From a virus: DNA of 35,988 nucleotides. The position numbers and the translations under genes are program-made. The stretch spans positions 1 through 35,988 of the IMG/VR virus record IMGVR_UViG_3300025898_000024; one strand, written 5' to 3'. Shown in pieces: positions 5,879 to 11,613 of this stretch; positions within the stretch are counted from its first letter, which is position 1; every line of letters begins with the position of its first letter. Below the pieces are notes generated by a model. The model was not told where the DNA came from. It ran no database searches and worked only from the letters and a program-made list of their open reading frames with translations.

Positions 5879-7129
5879 TCAGCCTCGTGGCTTTTTGAAC
5901 GCTTCCAGGTCGCGACGCATGATCCGGTATTTGCCGCCGGGGCGCGGGCCGACGTCAATGAAAGGCAAAGCCGCGGATTCGATCAATTCGAACAGGACGG
6001 TTTCAGGTATGCCGTACTCCGCTTCGGCTTCGACCACGGTTAGGCAGTCCGGATCGAGCAGGCGTTTTTCCAGGTCCGCAACCTTGCGTTTTGCAGCTTG
6101 TTCCCAGTCCATAGTTTCGCGATAGCCCTCAAAGGCCGGGGGAACGATCTTCATCAACAGAGCAACGGGGTTTTGCGTGTTGCGCGTGATGCTGGGCGAC
6201 TTTTCAGAAATCATTTGCGCCACTTCGGGCGCGGTGGCATCGGGGCACTTTTGGCGGCAACGGACAATCAGGCGTTCGGCGGTCTCGAAATCCGCAGGTC
6301 CGAATGGGGCGAGCGCGGTCCGGACCGCGGCGACTTCATCGGTAGTGGGCTCCACGGGTGGGGCGAGGGCTGGCGGTTCGGGGGTGGGGTCCGGAAGGGA
6401 GAGAACTGCTGCTGCTGCTGGTTGCGGTTCGGACCCGTTCACGGCAACGCCAGCAGTAGCAGTTTCTTCTCTCTTCTCAGTCTTCTTAAACCCAATAATG
6501 ATGCCGTGGTCTTTGCAGACCTGTACCAACATCTGGCGGTAGTCAGTACGACCCTGTTTTAGCCATTTGTTGTAGCCGGTATTGAGTTCTTGGAGCGCAT
6601 TTTCGGCCGCGATACGGGCATCCGGATCAGCGGGCAAGTTGTCAGTACTGACAACCACTCCAGCTATATTCCAAGTTGCAGTATTGCAACCGTCTTCCCC
6701 TTCGGTGCGGTCATCGTACGCCATCGGATCTGCCTCAAGATAATAGGCTTCGCCGTCAAATGTCAGAAACCCCTGCTGGTTCAGAAGGCGTATCGTTCGG
6801 GAAATATTCCCCTTTGATGACTCGGGCAGTTCGAGGAGTTCCCGTATGTCTTTTTGAGTTGCCAGTATTGGTTCCCCGCCGCTTCGCTCGATGAAGCCGG
6901 ACCGGTCTTTTTTTACGACCCGATCAGAGCTTACGGGGCCGCAAACGCTCCACAGCACGCAGGCGTAATAGACCCGGTTAATCAGCGGCTGGTCGGCCGC
7001 CATGCGACGAAGGATGGTGGAGCGTGGCATCTTTGCCCAGTGCTTTGCGTCTTTGTATAATTGCCGCGGCTTCGATATTGGAATCTCAGTTTCGCGTCTG
7101 TTCCTCGGTTCAATTGCCGCTGTTGCCAT
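5879..7129 (-). CDS. Winged-helix replication-initiator-like protein, 416 residues
   Basis: The only large early gene. A winged-helix unit at residues about 90-131 (TQKDIRELLELPE, NISRTIRLLNQQGFLTFDG) follows a conserved helical N terminus. A long Pro/Ala/Glu-rich linker (about 215-265) leads to a helical region and a C-terminal excisionase-type helix-turn-helix (363-416, ending in RPGGKYRIMRRDLEAF). Phage initiators such as lambda O share the plan of N-terminal DNA binding, linker and C-terminal partner domain; no polymerase, helicase or primase is seen in the window, so host-factor recruitment is likely. GGGGGAT precedes the ATG. A 16-base palindrome (7141-7156) lies 11 bases upstream, suggesting autoregulation. 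A transcription-regulator role is the alternative. Confidence 0.65.
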   Translation of the reverse strand: MATAAIEPRNRRETEIPISKPRQLYKDAKHWAKMPRSTILRRMAADQPLINRVYYACVLWSVCGPVSSDRVVKKDRSGFIERSGGEPILATQKDIRELLELPESSKGNISRTIRLLNQQGFLTFDGEAYYLEADPMAYDDRTEGEDGCNTATWNIAGVVVSTDNLPADPDARIAAENALQELNTGYNKWLKQGRTDYRQMLVQVCKDHGIIIGFKKTEKREETATAGVAVNGSEPQPAAAAVLSLPDPTPEPPALAPPVEPTTDEVAAVRTALAPFGPADFETAERLIVRCRQKCPDATAPEVAQMISEKSPSITRNTQNPVALLMKIVPPAFEGYRETMDWEQAAKRKVADLEKRLLDPDCLTVVEAEAEYGIPETVLFELIESAALPFIDVGPRPGGKYRIMRRDLEAFKKPRG

Positions 7130-7199
7130 CCCTATCCCCCATAAAACATGTTTTATAAATTACGTTTGGGGATTTGGGATAAGCGCTTATTTGTGCCAT
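7110..7199 (-). CDS. Candidate 29-residue leader ORF
   Basis: An ATG at 7199-7197, preceded at 12 bases by GGGGAGG, opens a 29-codon frame (MAQISAYPKSPNVIYKTCF, then GDRDGNSGN) that ends 20 bases inside the replication-type gene. The two palindromes at 7141-7156 and 7179-7190 lie within it. It could couple translation into the initiator gene or be fortuitous. Confidence 0.3.
   Translation of the reverse strand: MAQISAYPKSPNVIYKTCFMGDRDGNSGN
7141..7156. promoter_or_regulatory. 16-base perfect palindrome upstream of the initiator-like gene
   Basis: ATAAAACATGTTTTAT is a perfect 16-base palindrome, AT-rich in a GC-rich genome, ending 11 bases before the ATG at 7129. It is well placed as a binding site for a dimeric regulator, possibly the winged-helix protein itself. 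Confidence 0.6.
7179..7190. promoter_or_regulatory. 12-base palindrome sharing the AGCGCT operator core
   Basis: ATAAGCGCTTAT is a perfect palindrome centred on AGCGCT, the core of the three operators at 883-983, though its flanks differ. A further partial match, ATGCGCTTAG, lies just downstream. It may be a diverged fourth site for the same regulator. Confidence 0.4.
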
Positions 7200-7833
7200 G
7201 ATGCGCTTAGGCCTCCCCAAGTGCGCTCGGGTTTTCTGTTGTTGGTTTTCGTCGCGATCGGCTGCGCTAGGTTTCCGGCGAAGGGGTTTAGCGCGGCACA
7301 TCAACTGAAATAGAAAATTAGGGTGGTATCTCAGGAAGGCCCAAATTTTTAGGAGTATCGAGACCGGGCAGCGAAAGCTGTCCGGTTTTCTGCGTTCGGG
7401 GCGTTTTCTTCCATCTCACCGGCCGCTGTGCGATAGGCGCAGGTCGCGTATCTGCGTGCTTTGTCGTTCCGGTCCCGAATTGGCGATAGGTTTTCGTGGT
7501 CTCTCCCCTCTCTCTTACGAAGAGGGTTGGAAGGCGACCGTGGTAAGAACCCCTGTGGGACAGGGGCACAGCCGCCGTTCCGTTCCTTTAAACTACCCGG
7601 TAGCGAGCCGAGCGAAAAAAAGCATAACACGTTTCCGCTGTAACAAGATTTATGCCTTTGCGGCACAGCATTCCCCGGGAACACCTCCTCTCGGAAGCGC
7701 TCGCTCGGACGGAAATACCACTCCCGCCGTAAAGACTTCCTAACCATATTCCCGGGGGCGTTCACGCGCAACCCCGGCGCTTAAGAATTCTTAGGGAAAC
7801 GAATTAACACTGTATTCGATATCCCGTGTTTCA
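7200..7833. other. Gene-poor, hairpin-rich interval
   Basis: About 630 bases without a convincing gene. Minus-strand open frames exist (7318-7569 and 7349-7771) but show biased, low-information composition and conflict with each other. The interval contains a plus-sense terminator-like hairpin, a perfect 7-bp hairpin with a 3-base loop at 7550-7566 (CCCCTGT GGG ACAGGGG), the palindrome TAAGAATTCTTA at 7782-7793, and a relatively AT-rich end near 7781-7840. It separates two minus-strand genes. Candidate roles: replication origin, non-coding RNA locus, or a long regulated leader of the initiator-like gene. Confidence 0.5.
7363..7390 (+). terminator. Terminator-like hairpin in plus orientation
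   Basis: ACCGGGCAGC, loop GAAA, GCTGTCCGGT: a ten-pair stem with a GNRA tetraloop followed by TTTTC. One pair is G-U on the plus-strand RNA and would be a C-A mismatch on the minus-strand RNA, and the T-run follows only in plus sense. Both flanking genes are on the minus strand, so it would end an unannotated plus-strand RNA or is used for another purpose. Confidence 0.55.
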
Positions 7834-8328
7834 CTATTTCTTCCTCCGTAAAATTCCTGGGACCGGTTTGACGGCCAGTTTCTGACCTTCCATCGCGTCG
7901 ATATCCGCCCGTCTGATCCGGTACCGGCCACCGGGACGTACGCCGACGTCCAGGGCCAGCAGGGCGCCGGTATCGATCGCGTGGACCAGGAAACTTGCCG
8001 GTAAGCCGGAATACTCGGCCGCCTCGGCCGCGGTCATCCAGAGCCGCGGCGCCGGGGGCTCGATCGGCGGAAGTGCGAGGTTTGGGCGGGCGAGCCGCAC
8101 TTCCGCCGCACCTCCAGACGCAGGAAACACACCGTTCACGGCGTTCACTGCGTTCCTGGTGAGACGGGCGACGTCCGCAGCCAGCAGGACGGTATTTTCG
8201 CGTCCGGTGGCTGGGTCGACCTCCCGGGTACGCCGGATCTTTCCAGCGCTCGAAAGTTCAAGAACGCGGCGCACGCTCAGGCCGAGCCGTTGCGCCGCAA
8301 TCTGTTTACTGAGATATTCTGGTTTCAT
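7834..8328 (-). CDS. Double helix-turn-helix, excisionase-like protein, 164 residues
   Basis: Two DNA-binding units. Residues 1-40 (YLSKQIAAQRLGLSVRRVLE) fit a MerR/excisionase-type helix-turn-helix. Residues 98-148 (MTAAEAAEYSGLPASFLVHA, then RPGGRYRIRRADID) form a second excisionase-type unit, clearly related to the C terminus of the replication-type protein encoded at 5879-7129. A variable Ala/Pro-rich linker joins them and a basic tail (ILRRKK) ends the protein. It may be an excisionase or recombination directionality factor, a transcription regulator, or an origin-binding partner. AGGA precedes the ATG at 8328. Confidence 0.7.
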   Translation of the reverse strand: MKPEYLSKQIAAQRLGLSVRRVLELSSAGKIRRTREVDPATGRENTVLLAADVARLTRNAVNAVNGVFPASGGAAEVRLARPNLALPPIEPPAPRLWMTAAEAAEYSGLPASFLVHAIDTGALLALDVGVRPGGRYRIRRADIDAMEGQKLAVKPVPGILRRKK

Positions 8329-8348
8329 AGTCCTGTGTTTTGTCCATT

Positions 8349-8376
8349 GGCGGAAGTCATTCGAGTGACTTCCGCC
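8349..8376. repeat. Perfect 11-bp inverted repeat
   Basis: GGCGGAAGTCA and TGACTTCCGCC flank a six-base loop (TTCGAG). It lies 20 bases upstream of the ATG at 8328 and 23 bases after the stop of the 45-residue gene. No T-run follows on the minus strand, so it is more likely an operator or an mRNA structure near a translation start than an intrinsic terminator. Confidence 0.65.
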
Positions 8377-8399
8377 TCACCTCTTTTGTAGCCGTTTCG

Positions 8400-8537
8400 T
8401 CACGTCACAAGCAAGGCCAGTACCCATAAACTCAGTCCCAACGCAATCAGGTTCACGCGCGGCGTGGATATGCCGACAGCGGCCAGCACGAACGCGACCA
8501 GGGCCAGAATCATCAACACCACTTTTAGCGAAAGCAT
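8400..8537 (-). CDS. Small hydrophobic membrane protein, 45 residues
   Basis: ATG at 8537-8535, directly preceded by a purine-rich ribosome site (GGGAAGAGGGA). The product is nearly all hydrophobic: a first span (LKVVLMILALVAFVLAAVGI), a short loop STPRVN, and a second span (LIALGLSLWVLALLV). I recognise this as a recurrent type of tiny two-span protein in phages and prophages, of unknown function. First gene of the leftward pair before the hairpin-rich interval. Confidence 0.75.
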   Translation of the reverse strand: MLSLKVVLMILALVAFVLAAVGISTPRVNLIALGLSLWVLALLVT

Positions 8538-8644
8538 TCCCTCTTCCCTTCCCTTCTGCTACGATTAGCGCAACGCAAAAGCGAGCCGCCGGACCGGTTT
8601 CCCGTTGTTCCAATAGTCCGCCCTTCCCCTACATCAGAATTTCT
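8538..8644. promoter_or_regulatory. Divergent intergenic region between early and late blocks
   Basis: This 107-base gap lies between the leftward 45-residue gene and the first gene of the rightward late operon, so it should hold promoters in both directions. It is pyrimidine-rich on the plus strand. I find no pair of hexamers good enough to name and no repeats; late transcription may need a phage-specific activator. Confidence 0.35.
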
Positions 8645-8944
8645 GTGTCTCTTCCCCAAGCCGTGAAAGTGCCCGTGTTCACCCAATACGGGCTGCTCGA
8701 ATATGCGGACGCCGCACGTGTGCGCCAGCTTGCCGCGGCCGCGAATGTCCGCTTTATCAGGCGTCGCAGCGACGGGCGCCTGATGCGGATATTGCTTGAA
8801 AGCCACGGTGATGATTATGCGCTTTTTGCGCATCGTGGCAATCCGCAATCAGACATCCATCATGCCGAAACCGACACCAACCCGCCGCGGGTCTGGGCCT
8901 TTAAGCGGCACTGCGGCGAACGTGCGAGCGAGCCGCACCTATGA
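8645..8944 (+). CDS. Small protein at the head of the late operon, 99 residues
   Basis: First plus-strand gene before the terminase. The GTG at 8645 lacks a clear ribosome site and a second GTG at 8663 is an alternative start. The product has a beta-rich core (VPVFTQYGLLEYAD) and a basic helix-strand segment (FIRRRSDGRLMRILLESHGD), suggesting a small nucleic-acid-binding protein. No family recognised. Its stop overlaps the next ATG (ATGA). Confidence 0.6.
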   Translation: MSLPQAVKVPVFTQYGLLEYADAARVRQLAAAANVRFIRRRSDGRLMRILLESHGDDYALFAHRGNPQSDIHHAETDTNPPRVWAFKRHCGERASEPHL

Positions 8945-9135
8945 CCATCGGCGATCTTCGAAAGGCAATCACGCACCTGGACGATGAACTCGTGATAGTC
9001 GTTCATGTGCCGATCGAAGATGCGGACGGCGACACGGTGGAACAGTTCTTCGCCATGCGGACGGTTAACCGCGATATGGACCCAGACACCGCGGAATGGT
9101 ACGCGCGGATCAGATGCGCGCCCGTTGATGAATGA
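8941..9135 (+). CDS. Small protein of the TIGDLRK...LDDELVIVV type, 64 residues
   Basis: Coupled at both ends by ATGA junctions, to the 99-residue gene and to the large terminase. The N-terminal pattern TIGDLRKAITHLDDELVIVV recalls a widespread family of small phage and actinobacterial proteins (TVGELRAxLxxLPDDxPVVV) of unknown function. The second half (AMRTVNRDMDPDTAEWY) completes a small alpha/beta fold. Direct coupling to terminase suggests an accessory packaging or assembly role, by position only. Confidence 0.65.
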   Translation: MTIGDLRKAITHLDDELVIVVHVPIEDADGDTVEQFFAMRTVNRDMDPDTAEWYARIRCAPVDE

Positions 9136-10694
9136 GCCTTTCGGCAGTCGCGATCGAAGGCGAACTCGTTGATTTCATCGCGCAGTTTAAAGATGATCCG
9201 CTCGGCTTCGTCCTGGCCGCCTACCCCTGGCGCGAACGCGGGCCGCTGGAAGCCTATGACGGGCCGGACGACTGGCAACGGGAACTACTCGCCGAGATTG
9301 GTGCGGAGGTGCGGCGCCGCGGCTTCGACGGGCTCAATGGCGTACTGCCGCTGCGTCAGGCCATCAGTTCAGGCCACGGCATCGGAAAGAGTACATGCTC
9401 AGGGTGGCTCTGCAACTGGATTCTTTCGACCCGTCCCAACTCACAGGGCACCGTCACCAGCAACACGTTTGCGCAACTCTCGACAAAGACCTGGCCCGCG
9501 ATCCTCAAGTGGACGCGCATGTGCATCACCGCGCACTGGTTCCAGGCCGGACAGGAAAAGATATTCGCCAAGGCGGCTCCGGAGTCTTGGTTTGTCACCG
9601 CGCAAACCTGCCGGCGAGAGAACTCCGAAGCCTTTCACGGGCAGCATGCGGCGCGGTCGACCAGTTGGTACCTGTTCGATGAAGCGAGCGCCATCCCCGA
9701 TGAGATTTGGAACGCCGCGGAGGGCGGGTTAACGGACGGCGAGCCGATGATTTTTGCGTGGGGCAACCCCACCAGAAACACCGGCAAATTTCACCGCATC
9801 GTATTCGGCAATGAACGGGACCGGTGGCGGCAAAAGATCATTGACAGCCGCACCGCCCGGTTCACGAACAAGTCACTTCTCGATGAGTGGATACGCGACT
9901 ACGGCGAGGATTCCGACTTTGTACGGGTCCGCGTCCGCGGCATCGCACCCAGAGCAGGCGAATTGCAATACATCGACCAGGAGAGAGTCTGGCAGGCGCA
10001 GTTGCGCGAGCCGTCCAGTTTTCCCGATGATCCGCTCATTGCGGGTTTTGACGTCGCAGGCCGCGGCGGAATGTTCAATCTACCGGGTGCGCGAAGCGAC
10101 GCGCCAACCGGTGAGGCGCGGCGGGAGACGCATGGCTCCGGAGCATGGAACGTGATTGCCTTCCGCCGCGGTCTCGACGCGCGCACTATCCCCGCAATCC
10201 GAATTTCGGGCGAGGATACGCGCGACCGTAGCGTGATGCTGGCGAAACTGACCGAGATTTTGAGCGACCGGCGGCCGACGCATAAGGTCGCAATGATGTT
10301 TGTCGATTCGGCCTTCGGCGCGGTCTACGTCGAACGGCTGCGCGCGATGGGTTTCGACAACGTACAGGAAGTGAACTTTGGCGCACCTTCACACGACCGG
10401 CACCAGGCGAACATGCGCGCGTACATGTGGTCGCGCATGAAGGAGTGGCTGCTCAAGGGCGCGATTCCCTCAGACAACATCCTGGAAACGGATCTCACGG
10501 GCCCGGGCTATCACCTGAACCAGAAAGAACAGTTAGTGATCGAGAGCAAGCAGGACATGGTGAAGCGGGGTATCGCCTCGCCGGACTTCGGGGACGCGCT
10601 CGCCTTGACGTTTGCGGCGTTCGTGGCACCGCCGCCACCGCAACCGGAAGCGGAGCGGGTCCGCGGCTTCGGTGGCGGTTCTTGGATGGGCTAA
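9132..10694 (+). CDS. terL: Terminase large subunit, 520 residues
   Basis: Packaging motor: the ATPase pumps DNA into the prohead and the nuclease cuts it. Walker A is GHGIGKST (residues 81-88), Walker B YLFDEAS with D183/E184, and coupling follows at FAWGNPTRNTGKF. The RNase-H-like nuclease carries acidic residues at D307 (IAGFDVAGRG), D392 (MMFVDSAFG) and D485/D488 (SPDFGDALAL). Length is normal for the family. The ATG overlaps the upstream stop (ATGA). The candidate small subunit is not adjacent: it is on the other strand at 34770-35231, roughly 10 kb away across the joined ends. A headful mechanism would suit P22-like relatives and the permuted assembly. Confidence 0.95.
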   Translation: MSLSAVAIEGELVDFIAQFKDDPLGFVLAAYPWRERGPLEAYDGPDDWQRELLAEIGAEVRRRGFDGLNGVLPLRQAISSGHGIGKSTCSGWLCNWILSTRPNSQGTVTSNTFAQLSTKTWPAILKWTRMCITAHWFQAGQEKIFAKAAPESWFVTAQTCRRENSEAFHGQHAARSTSWYLFDEASAIPDEIWNAAEGGLTDGEPMIFAWGNPTRNTGKFHRIVFGNERDRWRQKIIDSRTARFTNKSLLDEWIRDYGEDSDFVRVRVRGIAPRAGELQYIDQERVWQAQLREPSSFPDDPLIAGFDVAGRGGMFNLPGARSDAPTGEARRETHGSGAWNVIAFRRGLDARTIPAIRISGEDTRDRSVMLAKLTEILSDRRPTHKVAMMFVDSAFGAVYVERLRAMGFDNVQEVNFGAPSHDRHQANMRAYMWSRMKEWLLKGAIPSDNILETDLTGPGYHLNQKEQLVIESKQDMVKRGIASPDFGDALALTFAAFVAPPPPQPEAERVRGFGGGSWMG

Positions 10695-10755
10695 ACAGTT
10701 TTTCAAACGGGGGCAACCCCAACTTTCAACCAACCAACTGCGGAGGAAATAACGA

Positions 10756-11169
10756 ATGCAGATGTACTACATCTATCCGGCCGGATCTGGCGTACCAGGA
10801 TCACCGGATAATTCACTACCCGGGGGCGGGGGTCCCGTCGATCCCGGTTACGGTGTGGGCGGGGACAGACCGTCTCACCCAATCGTGCTGCCGCCTCTCC
10901 CGGGCGTCTGGCCGAAACCCGGCGAACCGTCTCACCCGATCGTGATCCCGCCCGATGTTGCGGGGATTCCGTCTCACCCGATTGTGCTTCCCGGGTCACC
11001 AGAGCATCCGATCGCGCTACCGCCGGGAACCGTCTGGCCGCCCTTGCCGCCGAGCACCACTGGCAAGTACGCCATTCTCATCTGGGTTGTGGGCGTGGGT
11101 AGCCGCTGGCTGATCGTCGACTCGGCGCAGGTAAGCCCGCCGATCGCGCCGACGCCATCACCGAAGTAA
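10756..11169 (+). CDS. Proline-rich repeat protein, 137 residues
   Basis: GGAGG lies nine bases before the ATG at 10756. Residues about 38-100 are made of imperfect repeats PSHPIVLPP, PSHPIVIPP, PSHPIVLPG and EHPIALPP separated by Gly/Pro linkers. A folded C-terminal segment follows (KYAILIWVVGVGSRWLIVDS) and a Pro/Ser tail. I recall similar P-S-(H/Q)-P-I repeat proteins near phage terminase and portal genes; function unknown, perhaps an extended virion or assembly protein. A terminator-like hairpin follows the gene. Confidence 0.7.
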   Translation: MQMYYIYPAGSGVPGSPDNSLPGGGGPVDPGYGVGGDRPSHPIVLPPLPGVWPKPGEPSHPIVIPPDVAGIPSHPIVLPGSPEHPIALPPGTVWPPLPPSTTGKYAILIWVVGVGSRWLIVDSAQVSPPIAPTPSPK

Positions 11170-11191
11170 TTCCACCCGCATTTGGGACTGG

Positions 11192-11237
11192 GGGCCCGGG
11201 GCGTTTTTCTGGCGAACGTCCCGGGCCCGGGGGTTTT
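11192..11237 (+). terminator. Strong GC-rich hairpin with T-run
   Basis: GGGCCCGGGGCG (11192-11203) pairs with CGTCCCGGGCCC (11217-11228), a twelve-pair stem with one G-U, 13-base loop, then GGGGG and TTTT (11234-11237). It sits between the proline-rich gene and the 58-residue gene. The T-run is short and five bases off the stem, so it may only attenuate transcription, or mask the next ribosome site. Confidence 0.6.
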
Positions 11238-11239
11238 CT

Positions 11240-11416
11240 ATGCCGTTAAAACGGGGCAAGAGTCAACCGGTAGTGAGTGCGAATATCCGCAAACTGCGGA
11301 GTGAGGGCCGCCCGCCCGCTCAGGCCGTGGCGATCGCACTTAGGACGGCGGGCAAGGCGCGACCGCAGAAACGCACCTTGCGCGACATCATGAAGGACGG
11401 CGATGGGCAGTCTTAA
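11240..11416 (+). CDS. Small basic protein, 58 residues
   Basis: ATG at 11240, immediately after the T-run of the hairpin; no clear Shine-Dalgarno beyond GGGGG six bases upstream. The sequence MPLKRGKSQPVVSANIRKL, then GRPPAQAVAIALRTAGK, matches a familiar small phage protein pattern (MPLKKGSS...ISxNIxELxxxGxPxxQAVAIAL), often found near terminase or portal genes, of unknown function. Its TAA shares the palindrome TTAA with the TAA of the antisense gene at 11413-11595, so the two end tail-to-tail with a four-base overlap. Confidence 0.8.
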   Translation: MPLKRGKSQPVVSANIRKLRSEGRPPAQAVAIALRTAGKARPQKRTLRDIMKDGDGQS

Positions 11417-11595
11417 CGTGATAGCGGTTGAAACACGGCCTTTATGCAAGGGGATCGGCAGAACGGGCACCGCTCGTAAACGTCGTAATCAGGACTCACC
11501 ACGTACGCAGTCCCGCATGTAATGCAACGAACCTCTGCACACGGTTCAGGAAAGCCGCTCCAGTCCAAGGGGTATTGCGTGATTGGCAGTGCCAC
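11413..11595 (-). CDS. Antisense zinc-ribbon micro-protein, up to 60 residues
   Basis: A minus-strand frame in the gap between the 58-residue gene and the portal. It holds two zinc-ribbon pairs in a credible context: CITCGTAYVV and ERCPFCRSPC, with an extra upstream cysteine. The GTG at 11595 has GAGGT too close to serve as its ribosome site; a TTG further in (before DWSGFPEPC) is another possible start. If real it is a stand-alone gene against the late operon, perhaps a cargo or regulatory gene. The well-formed CxxC-15-CxxC pattern is the main support. Confidence 0.5.
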   Translation of the reverse strand: MALPITQYPLDWSGFPEPCAEVRCITCGTAYVVSPDYDVYERCPFCRSPCIKAVFQPLSR

Positions 11596-11613
11596 ACCTC
11601 AGTTATAAAACCC

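Noticed and set aside
7318-7771. Minus-strand ORFs of 83 and 140 codons in the gene-poor interval
   Set aside because: They overlap each other, have biased composition and no ribosome site; kept only as a remark because relatives could change this view.
11428-11613. N-terminal extension of the portal protein
   Set aside because: The extra 62 residues do not resemble portal sequence and lie antisense to the zinc-ribbon frame; the portal-like sequence begins at GTG 11614.
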